From contig JAEFAI010000008.1 of the NCBI GenBank assembly GCA_016291185.1, positions 14,374 to 78,373 on the forward strand: 64,000 nt of DNA, in the 5' to 3' direction. The notes beneath the pieces were generated by a model. It did no database searches and was not told the origin of the DNA. It saw nothing but the letters and a program-made list of their open reading frames with translations. Numbering within the stretch: position 1 is the stretch's first letter; the number at the start of each line of letters is the position of its first letter. Below are positions 57,293-64,000 of the stretch, in pieces. The position numbers were made by a program, and so were the translations under genes. The DNA comes from Bacteroidales bacterium (lineage in GTDB: Bacteria; Bacteroidota; Bacteroidia; Bacteroidales; UBA932).

Positions 57293-57466
57293 ATGGCTTA
57301 CAAGATCAATCCCGACACCTGCGTGGCATGTGGTACTTGCCAGGGTGAATGCCCTTCCGGCGCTATCCAGGAGGGTGATGTCTACACCATCGACCCGAAC
57401 GTCTGCATCGATTGCGGTACCTGCGCCGATGCTTGCCCGATGGGCGCTATCGCTCCGGCCGAGTAG
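57293..57466 (+). CDS. 2[4Fe-4S] ferredoxin
   Basis: A 57-residue ferredoxin beginning MAYKINPDTC. Two cluster motifs are complete: CVACGTCQGECPSGAI and CIDCGTCADACPMGAI, each CxxCxxCxxxCP. This is the clostridial-type small electron carrier used by pyruvate:ferredoxin oxidoreductase and related enzymes; a gene resembling that oxidoreductase ends at the right edge of the window. It is monocistronic, with its own -7 element and a strong terminator. Confidence 0.95.
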   Translation: MAYKINPDTCVACGTCQGECPSGAIQEGDVYTIDPNVCIDCGTCADACPMGAIAPAE

Positions 57467-57489
57467 TCACGCACGAAGTGTCTTACACT

Positions 57490-57518
57490 AAGGGAGTCCC
57501 AGTGGGGCTCCCTTTTTT
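57490..57518 (+). terminator. Terminator of the ferredoxin gene
   Basis: AAGGGAGTCCC pairs with GGGGCTCCCTT (11 bp, one U-G) around a 3-nt loop, followed by TTTTTTATTTT. The T-tract reaches the stop codon of the convergent deaminase fusion gene. Confidence 0.9.
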
Positions 57519-58941
57519 ATTTTAAAATGCGACCAGCGCAGAAGCGGTAACGGATGACAGAGGTGTCGGCGGAATAGACCCAGTTGGAGATGAGGTTGTG
57601 GCAGGGCTGCATGGCGGGGGCGCCGAGATCGACGAGGATGGCGTCCGCCTGCTTGCCCTTGGCGATCTCGCCGGCGTCGATGCCGAAGAACTCGGCGCCG
57701 TTGCGCGTGGCCCAGCGGAAGATCTCGTCGGCGGGGAGCAGGGTCGTGTCGCCGTTGAGCTTGGCCAGCAGGGCCGCGAATTTCATCTCCTCGCGCATGT
57801 CGAGGTTGTTGTTGGACGACACACCGTCCGTGCCCAGGGTGATGCGGCAGCCCGATTCGATCGCCAGCTCATAGGGGAAGCGGCCGCTGCCCAGCTTCAT
57901 GTTGGAGCAGGGGCAGTGCGCGATGGTGACGCCATTCTTGGCGAGTATCTTCCACTCCTCGGCGTCCACGTGCACGCAGTGGGCGGCGATGACGTCCGGG
58001 CCCAGGACGCCCAGCTTGTCGAGGTAGCGCACCGGCGTGGTGCCGTGCGCCTTGATGCAGTCCTCGACCTCGCGGCGCGTCTCGCTGACGTGGATATGGA
58101 TCAGCATGTCGTGGTGGCGGGCGAAGTCGACACAGCGCTTGAGCCGTTCACCGTTCACGGTATAGACGGAATGCGGGCACATCACCAGCTGGATGCGGCC
58201 GCCGGTCGGGTCCTGCCAGTTCTTGATGTAGTTCTTGAGGGCTTCCGCCTGCGATTTGGGATGATTGTCCAGGATGGTGATGCCGATGGCGGCGCGGATC
58301 CCGGCGGCCTCGACCGGGGCCATGGCCTCCTCGGGGTCGAAGTACATGTCCGAGAAGAAGGTGGAGCCGGAAGCGACCATCTCCCTGACAGCCAACTCGT
58401 TGCCGTGCCGGATGTCGTCCGGGGTCAGGTTGGCCTCGAAGGGCCAGACGTGCTCCTGCAGCCACTCCTCCAGCGGCAGGTCGTCCGCCATGCCGCGCAT
58501 GAGCGTCATGGCCGCGTGGTTGTGCGTGTTGAAGAAGGAGGGCAGGATGGCCAGGCCGTCCGCCTCGATGACGCGGTCGGCCGGGGTATCCTCCGGAGCG
58601 TCCAGGTCCGCGAATCGGTCCTGCTGGATGAGGATATTCGTCTTGCGCCCGTCCAGCAGCACGCGGTGCAGGAGGATGCTCTCCGGCACGCGGAACTCGC
58701 TGTCCATCGCCTTATAACCCGCCAGGATGGTGCGGGTGTGCTCCAGGAAGAGGCGGCCGCGTCCGGTCGGCTCCACGCGCCCGCGGCCGCGCTCGAACAG
58801 CGCCCCGCCGACGGCCTTCTCCAATTCCGAAATATGCTGGCTGACGGCCGGCTGGGAAATGCCCAGGGCCTTGGCGGCCGCCGTGAAGCTCCCCAGCTCC
58901 GCGACGCGCTCGAATACACGTAGTCTGAAATCCTCGAACAT
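57517..58941 (-). CDS. LysR-type HTH domain fused to MTA/SAH deaminase (amidohydrolase)
   Basis: A 474-residue fusion. Residues 1-75 are a complete LysR winged helix-turn-helix (MFEDFRLRVFERVAELGSFT, AAAKALGISQPAVSQHISELEKAVGGALFERGRGRVEPTGRG, then the linker helix LFLEHTRTILAGYKAMDSEF). From residue 88 it becomes a full amidohydrolase of the 5'-methylthioadenosine/S-adenosylhomocysteine deaminase type: ILPSFFNTHNHAAMTLMRG (zinc His140, His142), IHIHVSET (His284), AAHCVHVD (His321) and LGTDGVSSNN (Asp372), all catalytic residues kept. The usual LysR effector domain is absent. A TATCTTTG element at 58966-58959 supports start 58941 over 58980. Possibly an enzyme that regulates transcription in response to its own substrate. 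Confidence 0.88.
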   Translation of the reverse strand: MFEDFRLRVFERVAELGSFTAAAKALGISQPAVSQHISELEKAVGGALFERGRGRVEPTGRGRLFLEHTRTILAGYKAMDSEFRVPESILLHRVLLDGRKTNILIQQDRFADLDAPEDTPADRVIEADGLAILPSFFNTHNHAAMTLMRGMADDLPLEEWLQEHVWPFEANLTPDDIRHGNELAVREMVASGSTFFSDMYFDPEEAMAPVEAAGIRAAIGITILDNHPKSQAEALKNYIKNWQDPTGGRIQLVMCPHSVYTVNGERLKRCVDFARHHDMLIHIHVSETRREVEDCIKAHGTTPVRYLDKLGVLGPDVIAAHCVHVDAEEWKILAKNGVTIAHCPCSNMKLGSGRFPYELAIESGCRITLGTDGVSSNNNLDMREEMKFAALLAKLNGDTTLLPADEIFRWATRNGAEFFGIDAGEIAKGKQADAILVDLGAPAMQPCHNLISNWVYSADTSVIRYRFCAGRILK

Positions 58942-58958
58942 ATAAGTCTGTCTTATCG

Positions 58959-58966
58959 CAAAGATA
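58959..58966 (-). promoter_or_regulatory. -7 element of the LysR-deaminase gene
   Basis: TATCTTTG on the minus strand, 17 nt before ATG 58941. The upstream frame extension to 58980 would cross it. No clear -33. Confidence 0.5.
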
Positions 58967-58980
58967 GTAAAATAAAACAA

Positions 58981-59008
58981 AAATCCGCCGATCTGAATCG
59001 ACGGATTT
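58981..59008 (-). terminator. Terminator of the acyl-CoA ligase gene
   Basis: A 12-bp stem, AAATCCGTCGAT with ATCGGCGGATTT on the minus strand (one U-G), loop of 4 nt, followed by TTGTTTTATTTT. It lies about 105 nt after the ligase stop codon. Confidence 0.85.
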
Positions 59009-59114
59009 CGGACGCTTGCCGTGCGTAGGCGTTGCGGAGGGCGGAGCGGAAATTGGTTTTTCGAGCTACTGCACGAAAATTATTTTTCGTCCGCCCGCGT
59101 GGGAAGGCAAGCGT

Positions 59115-60779
59115 CTACTTATACATAAACCGTTTAATACTGCCTTTTGGCGTCTTGGCAAAGGGAGTGAACTGCACCTCGTAGCCACGGACGCTGGAGT
59201 AGGCCGGGATCTTCTGGTTGAGGGTGGCCAGGTTGGCGTCCATGATGCTCTTGAGCGTGTCGGCGTCGATGTTCTGGTCCTCCAGCATCGCCTGGTTGGG
59301 AACGATCAGCGCGGTCAACTGGCCGTTGCGGCCCACCACGATGGACTCCTGGACGTAGGGGAGCTGGTTGAGGACCACCTCGATCTCCTCCGGGAAGATG
59401 TTCTGGCCGTTGGCGCCGAGGATCATGCTCTTGCTGCGGCCCACGAGGAAGGTGCGGCCCTGGTCGTCGATGGTGCCGAGGTCGCCGGTGCGGAACCAGC
59501 CGTCCTCCGTGAAGACGGCGCGGGTGGCCTCGGGATTCTTATAGTAGCCCGAGAAGACCACATGGCCGCGGACGAGGACCTCGCCGGCCACATGGTGCGG
59601 ATCCGGAGAGTCGATCTTCAGCTCGATGCCTTCGGGAACGGGCTCGCCGCACTCCTTCATCACATAGGTCTCCTTGTGGCCCAGGGTGATGGTGGGCGTG
59701 CACTCGGTCATGCCGTAGCCCGTCACGAACGGAACCTTGAGCTGCTCCAGAAAGAGGCGCTCCAGCTGCTCCGGCATGGCCGCGCCGCCCGTGATCATCA
59801 GGCCGAGGTTGCCGCCGAAGGCGTTCATGAAGATGGTGCGCAGGGCTTCGCAGAAGTCCGGGTTGTTCTTATAGTCCGCGAGCTTGGCGGCGCCGCTCTT
59901 GCTGCGGATGAATTCGCCGATGGTGTCGTCGATCATCTTGTTGATGATGAGCGGAACCGCGAAGAACACGTAAGGTTTGTAGTCGCGCAGGGCGGGCTTG
60001 AGGTAAGCCGGCACGGGCGGGACATAGAGGATGCAGAGGGTCATGCCGTAGCAGAGCGGGGCCATCAGGTCGTACACCAGGCCGAAGATGTGGGCGTAGG
60101 GGAGCACGCTGACGTAGTTGTCCTCCCGCTTGTACGGGAAATGATGGGGAATGAGCTGGATGTTGGAGCTGAAGTTGCGGATGGAGATCATCACGCCCTT
60201 CGGGTTGCCGGTGGAACCGGAGGTGTACATCAGGGCGCAGAGCTCGTCCAGCGGACGGTCCTGGAAGTGCACGTCTTCAGCGCGGAGCCCGTTGGGGTGG
60301 GCGGTGGCGAAGAGGGCGTCACGCTGCGCGTAGACGGCGGCGAAGTCGCCGCGGGCGGCCAGCAGCTCGCCGCTCTTGGTGTCGAGCACGCCCATCACCT
60401 GCGGCATGGCCGCGAAGTCCATCTTCTCGAAGATCGCCTTCTCCGTATAGAGAATGCGGCTGTCGGAATGGGCCACCAGGTGCATCGTGTCTTCGGGGGT
60501 GAAGCCGTTGAAGAGCTGCACGGCCACGAACCCGCCCGTCTGGGCGGCGAAGAAGGTCTTGGCCCAGCCTGCGCTGGAACGCGCGTTGATGGCGATCTTG
60601 TCGCCCGGCTGCAGGCCGGCGGCCCGCCACCAGAGGACGGTCTTTTCGAGTTCGGCGGCCAACTCCCCGTAGGTGATGCCGGCCTGATTGTATTCGACGA
60701 GAGCGGTCTTGTCCCAGCAGGCTTTGACGGATTGTTCAAAGCGGCGCAGGAAACTGTCTTCAAGGGTCAGATTGTACAT
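59115..60779 (-). CDS. Long-chain fatty acid--CoA ligase / AMP-dependent synthetase
   Basis: A 554-residue adenylate-forming enzyme: P-loop-like YTSGSTGNPKGVMIS, the aromatic gate region VSVLPYAHIFGLVYDL, TGYGMTECTPTITLG, and the hinge DGWFRTGDLGTIDDQGRTFLVGRSKSMIL, with the catalytic Lys near the end (FTPFAKTPKGSIKRF). It activates fatty acids to acyl-CoA, or possibly acyl-ACP, at the membrane. Start 60779 (MYNLTLEDSFLRRFEQ) is favoured because an exact promoter lies at 60813-60844, inside the extended frame to 60896. Confidence 0.9.
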   Translation of the reverse strand: MYNLTLEDSFLRRFEQSVKACWDKTALVEYNQAGITYGELAAELEKTVLWWRAAGLQPGDKIAINARSSAGWAKTFFAAQTGGFVAVQLFNGFTPEDTMHLVAHSDSRILYTEKAIFEKMDFAAMPQVMGVLDTKSGELLAARGDFAAVYAQRDALFATAHPNGLRAEDVHFQDRPLDELCALMYTSGSTGNPKGVMISIRNFSSNIQLIPHHFPYKREDNYVSVLPYAHIFGLVYDLMAPLCYGMTLCILYVPPVPAYLKPALRDYKPYVFFAVPLIINKMIDDTIGEFIRSKSGAAKLADYKNNPDFCEALRTIFMNAFGGNLGLMITGGAAMPEQLERLFLEQLKVPFVTGYGMTECTPTITLGHKETYVMKECGEPVPEGIELKIDSPDPHHVAGEVLVRGHVVFSGYYKNPEATRAVFTEDGWFRTGDLGTIDDQGRTFLVGRSKSMILGANGQNIFPEEIEVVLNQLPYVQESIVVGRNGQLTALIVPNQAMLEDQNIDADTLKSIMDANLATLNQKIPAYSSVRGYEVQFTPFAKTPKGSIKRFMYK

Positions 60780-60812
60780 GGTTCTTTGCGTTTTGTTTGA
60801 TGATCCGGAACG

Positions 60813-60844
60813 CAAAGGTAGGACCTCGCGAGGGCCCGGGCAAA
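60813..60844 (-). promoter_or_regulatory. Promoter of the acyl-CoA ligase
   Basis: On the minus strand TTTG (60844-60841) and TACCTTTG (60820-60813) are 20 nt apart, an exact consensus. The leader is about 28 nt. Confidence 0.8.
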
Positions 60845-60875
60845 GAGTTGGGAACGGCGGGCGAAAAAAGTGACG

Positions 60876-60906
60876 AAACGCCGATTTGGCGGACAAATCG
60901 GCGTTT
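60876..60906 (-). terminator. Terminator of the M16 protease gene
   Basis: A perfect 13-bp stem (AAACGCCGATTTG with CAAATCGGCGTTT) around a 5-nt loop, followed on the minus strand by CGTCACTTTTTT. It begins about 40 nt after the protease stop codon. Confidence 0.8.
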
Positions 60907-60947
60907 CTGTGGGATAAAAATCCCTTAGAGCTATGTTTCGTCCCTGA

Positions 60948-63752
60948 TTATTCGGGGCGCATGACGATCTCGATCATGTTGCCGTGGAGGAGCTCCTGGG
61001 CGGCTGCCTGGACATCGGCGGGCGTCAGGGCGTTCACGGCAGCCTCGTACTCCTTGTCATAGTCGAAGCCGTAGCGGGCGTTGCGCATGATCACCGAAGC
61101 CCAGTAGTTGTTCTTCTGGCGGTTCTCAGGAGTCGTCTTCTGGAGGTTCTTCACGGCCTTGTCGAACTGGTCGGCGGTCGGGCCGTTCTCGGCGATGCCC
61201 TGGAAGCCGGACTTGGCCAGCTCGCGGAGCTTGTCGGCGGACTCGACGTTGGTCTGGAAGACCACCTGCATCATATGACGCTCATCCGGCTTGGTGCTGA
61301 CGTTGTCGGAGCTGCTGGCGCCGTAGGTGCCGCCTTCGTCCTCGCGCAGGGTCTCGGTATAGAGCATGTCGAGGATGTAGGAGAGCGCGTCATTGGCGAC
61401 TTCGTCGGCGATGGAGTAGGGCTTGAGGGCGTTGTAGACCTGCAGGACCGTGACCATCGGGGTGGCCATCTGGGCGTTGAAGTCGTACAGACGGTCGGCG
61501 GTGCTGATGCCGTCGCCGCGGTACTCGGCCTTGGCGGCCTTCTTCCCGGCCGGGATGGAACCGGCGTACTTGCAGATGAGCGGCATGATCTCGTCCACGT
61601 TGAAGTCGCCCACGACCACCAGACGGGCACCGGCCGCGTCGGCGTAGAGGCGTTTGTAGGCGCTCTCGAGGGTGCTCAGGCTAGCCTTGGCGAGGACGTC
61701 GTCGCTGATCATGAAGCGGCGCGGGCTGTCATAGACATAGTCGTAGAGGGCCTTGTTGAGCTTGTAGTTGGACTGGGTCATGAGGTTCGGCAGGACGGCC
61801 TCGATCTGGCTGCGGCCCTGGTTGTACTCGTTCTCATCAAAGCGCGGGGCCGTGATGTAGAGGTAGAAGAGCTGCAGGGCGGTCTCAAGATCCTTGACGG
61901 TCGTGGTGCCGCTGACGCCGTGCGTGTACTCATTAATATAAGGAGAACCGCTGACCTGCTTGCCGGCGAGCATCTTGCGCACCGTCGTGGCGGGGAAGTC
62001 GGCGATACCGCTGTTCTGCAGGTAGAGGCTCCAGATGTTGGAGTCGAAGGAGAAGGTCTCCTCGTCGGAGAGCAGGCTGCGGCCGCCGTCCTTGCTGTAG
62101 TTCATGATGATGCGGTCCTTCTCGTGGTCCGTCGGGAAGAGCCAGACGGTCACGCCGTTCTTCAGGGTGAAGGTCTTGGAACCGTAGTAGCTGTCCTTGA
62201 CCTTGCCGGCCTTGCTGCCCTTGAGGGCGGCCGGGTTCAGGAAGGCTTCCGGAAGTTCCTCGGCGGCGGCCTGCTCGATCTGGGCGTTCTCGACGGCGTC
62301 GATCACGGCCTGGACCTGCTCCACGGTCGGGTGGGCGAGGCCTTCCTTCTCAGGAGCCGTGTAGATGACCACCATGTTCTCGCGGGTGATGAGCTGCTGG
62401 GCGGCCTGGTTGATGGTGTCGGCGGTCAGCATCGGCATGAGCTGCTGGACGAGTTCGTACTCGGTCTGCGGGTCCATGAAGCGCTCGTTGTCGAAGAAGT
62501 TGTAGATGCAAGGCATCACGAACTCGGAGTTGTTGCGGGTGTCGGCCTTGTTGGCCTTGGTCTCAAAGCGGGAGAGGACCTCGTTCTTGGCGCGCTCCAC
62601 CTCGGCGTCGGTCAGACCGAAGCGGCGGAGCTTCTCGGCCTCGAGCAGGGCGGCGGCCAGGGCGTTGAGCGCCTCGCCGTCCTTGCTGGCGGCCTCGACG
62701 TAGGTGACGTCGGCGGGCTCACAGAGGTTGCCGATGCCGAATCCGCCGGCCAGGAACGGAGCGTCAGCCTGGGCGGCGATCTCCTCGAAGCGCTCGTTCA
62801 TCGCGATGGACACGATGTCCTCGAGCAGGTCGGTGATCAGGCCCACCGGGGTGCTGTTGAGCTCCTCCGGGGTCGCCTGACTGCGCCAGTAGATCTCGAC
62901 GGTGGTGTTGCGGTTCTCGGGATCGGTGAGGATGCCGATGGCCGGCTTCTCGTTGTCCGGGATGGCGATGACGTCCTTCTGCTTGGGATTCTCGGCGGCC
63001 GGGATGTCGGCGAAGGTGCGCTTGATGCAGGCCTCCACGTAGTCGACGTCGATGTCTCCCACGACGATCAGCGCCTGCATGTCCGGACGGTACCAGGTGT
63101 GGTAGAAGTTCGTCAGGCTCTCGGGCTTGAAGGTCTTGAGGTTCTCCTCGGTGCCGATGATGGTCGTGGTGGCGTACTTGGTGTCACCGTAGAGGTACGG
63201 ACCGGCGGCCTCGCGCATGCGCCACTGGGCGGTGTTGCGGGAACGCTTCTCCTCGAGGATGACGCCGCGCTCCTTGTCGATTTCCTCCGGATCGCAGGTC
63301 ACGAAGTGGGAGTAGTCGTGCATGATGAGGATGCAGGTGTCGACGACGGTCGGGCGCACCAGGGGAATGTTGTTGAGCAGGTAGATGGTCTGCTCCACAC
63401 CCGTGGAAGCGTTCACGTTGCCGCCGAAGGAAGCGCCAATGCTCTCCAGCCAGTTGAGGATCCCCTTGCCGGGGAAGTTCTTGGTGCCGTTGAAGCACAT
63501 GTGCTCCAGGAAGTGAGCGAGGCCGTCCTGGTCGGGCAGCTCCTGCAGGGCGCCGACGTTGGTGGCCAGGTAGAACTCGGCCCGCTGGGCGGGCTTCTCG
63601 TTGTGACGGATGTAATAGGTTAATCCGTTGTCAAGCTTACCGACGCGGGTGGCCGGATCGTTGGGAAGTTGCTGCATCTGCTGAGCATTTCCCAAAGCAG
63701 CAGCGCTGATGAGCGCTGCTGCAAGGATGAGAATTTTTTTCATCATTTTCAT
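60948..63752 (-). CDS. M16 family zinc protease (pitrilysin/insulinase-like)
   Basis: A 934-residue exported metalloprotease made of two M16 halves. Signal peptide MKMMKKILILAAALISAAALGNAQ. The active half has the inverted zinc motif HxxEH (GLAHFLEHMCFNGT, residues 80-84) and a distal Glu in EEKRSRNTAQWRMREAAGPYL. The second half, from about residue 530, lacks HxxEH as usual. The protein ends EIVMRPE. Typical of Bacteroidota periplasmic peptidases that degrade oligopeptides. The start may be 63752 or 63743 (MKKILIL); both follow the promoter. Confidence 0.93.
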   Translation of the reverse strand: MKMMKKILILAAALISAAALGNAQQMQQLPNDPATRVGKLDNGLTYYIRHNEKPAQRAEFYLATNVGALQELPDQDGLAHFLEHMCFNGTKNFPGKGILNWLESIGASFGGNVNASTGVEQTIYLLNNIPLVRPTVVDTCILIMHDYSHFVTCDPEEIDKERGVILEEKRSRNTAQWRMREAAGPYLYGDTKYATTTIIGTEENLKTFKPESLTNFYHTWYRPDMQALIVVGDIDVDYVEACIKRTFADIPAAENPKQKDVIAIPDNEKPAIGILTDPENRNTTVEIYWRSQATPEELNSTPVGLITDLLEDIVSIAMNERFEEIAAQADAPFLAGGFGIGNLCEPADVTYVEAASKDGEALNALAAALLEAEKLRRFGLTDAEVERAKNEVLSRFETKANKADTRNNSEFVMPCIYNFFDNERFMDPQTEYELVQQLMPMLTADTINQAAQQLITRENMVVIYTAPEKEGLAHPTVEQVQAVIDAVENAQIEQAAAEELPEAFLNPAALKGSKAGKVKDSYYGSKTFTLKNGVTVWLFPTDHEKDRIIMNYSKDGGRSLLSDEETFSFDSNIWSLYLQNSGIADFPATTVRKMLAGKQVSGSPYINEYTHGVSGTTTVKDLETALQLFYLYITAPRFDENEYNQGRSQIEAVLPNLMTQSNYKLNKALYDYVYDSPRRFMISDDVLAKASLSTLESAYKRLYADAAGARLVVVGDFNVDEIMPLICKYAGSIPAGKKAAKAEYRGDGISTADRLYDFNAQMATPMVTVLQVYNALKPYSIADEVANDALSYILDMLYTETLREDEGGTYGASSSDNVSTKPDERHMMQVVFQTNVESADKLRELAKSGFQGIAENGPTADQFDKAVKNLQKTTPENRQKNNYWASVIMRNARYGFDYDKEYEAAVNALTPADVQAAAQELLHGNMIEIVMRPE

Positions 63753-63772
63753 TTGATTGCGCTTTCTGATTG

Positions 63773-63803
63773 CAAAGCTAATCAAAAAATATTGAAAAAC
63801 AAT
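63773..63803 (-). promoter_or_regulatory. Promoter of the M16 protease
   Basis: TAGCTTTG (63780-63773, minus) with ATTG (63803-63800), 3 of 4 matches to TTTG, at 19-nt spacing. The ATG follows 20 nt later. Confidence 0.65.
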
Positions 63804-63830
63804 AAAAATTTATTAAATATTCAGAATTAT

Positions 63831-64000
63831 TTATTCTTTGCCCGCTAACCTCTTATAAGTATTGAGGCGCACCTTGGCAAACTCCTCGGTCTTGGCGAGC
63901 AGCTCGGCAGCGCTGTCCGGGAAGAGTTTGTACAGGGAAGCGAAGCGGACCTCGCCCTTGAGGAAGTCCTGGAACTTCGTCCAGTCAGGCTCCTTGGAGT
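63831..64000 (-). CDS. nifJ: C-terminal end of a pyruvate:ferredoxin oxidoreductase-like protein (partial)
   Basis: The window ends inside this minus-strand gene; only the last 55 codons and TAA (63831-63833) are present. The visible end (KEPDWTKFQDFLKGEVRFAS, then LYKLFPDSAAELLAKTEEFAKVRLNTYKRLAGKE) resembles the C-terminus of Bacteroides pyruvate:flavodoxin/ferredoxin oxidoreductases, where a DFL-GEVR-SL-K segment and a closing amphipathic helix occur. The ferredoxin encoded at 57.3 kb would be a natural partner. Identification from so short a segment is moderate. Confidence 0.6.
   Translation of the reverse strand, partial: SKEPDWTKFQDFLKGEVRFASLYKLFPDSAAELLAKTEEFAKVRLNTYKRLAGKE

Overview
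The window is GC-rich DNA from a member of the Bacteroidota, most likely an uncultured-type Bacteroidales. The signs are TAnnTTTG (-7) and TTTG (-33) promoter elements 19-20 bp apart, no useful Shine-Dalgarno sequences, a UpxY-type antiterminator, a fimbrillin-like lipoprotein, DUF2795 and DUF1573 proteins, and a gly/tyr-tailed Wzc. Coding density is very high, with many ATGA or 1-nt gene overlaps.

Layout. 1-2.6 kb: small DUF2795 gene, a condensation-fold acyltransferase, rplS and tRNA-Arg(ACG). 2.7-9.6 kb (minus): a five-gene export operon with an NHLM-type HlyD, two NHLM-type ABC ATPase/permeases (neither with a C39 peptidase), a TolC channel and a second, lipoprotein adaptor; no precursor peptide or modification enzyme is visible beside it. 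9.7-11.4 kb: grpE-dnaJ. 11.4-22.3 kb (minus): a probable operon of POT peptide transporter, LpxL-like acyltransferase, pepD, zeta-like P-loop protein, tldD, pmbA, slyD, GT2 and trkA. tldD and pmbA carry in-frame insertions of a nested palindromic repeat, and the GT2 gene carries a different short palindrome in frame.

22.4-45.2 kb (minus): one long, translationally coupled capsule/exopolysaccharide operon. It opens with a beta-barrel protein and Wzx flippase, runs through an FrhB-like protein, a pyruvyl transferase, GT2/GT4/GT8/GT14 glycosyltransferases, three membrane acyltransferases, a hexapeptide acyltransferase and a Wzy-like polymerase, and ends with Wza, Wzc and a small HAD hydrolase. 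An RHH-antitoxin/PIN-toxin pair with its own palindromic operator sits inside it. 45.3-50.7 kb holds companion genes: a nucleotidyltransferase-fold protein, an LRR fimbrillin-like lipoprotein preceded by a 59-residue peptide gene, a 38-bp tandem palindrome array, upxY and the initiating sugar transferase.

50.8-64 kb: rpsF-rpsR-rplI; an AraC-type DNA-binding domain alone, divergent from a TPR histidine kinase and a lone receiver (a taken-apart hybrid two-component system); parE; a DUF1573 protein; a 2[4Fe-4S] ferredoxin; a LysR-HTH/MTA-SAH deaminase fusion; an acyl-CoA ligase; an M16 protease; and the 3' end of a gene resembling pyruvate:ferredoxin oxidoreductase.

Most notable are the LysR-deaminase fusion, the peptidase-less NHLM exporter with its own outer-membrane channel, the in-frame nested palindromes in both tld genes, the split regulatory system, and several TAnnTTTG elements only 4-5 nt before a start codon (possible leaderless mRNAs). 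All calls come from reading the sequence; no database search was run.
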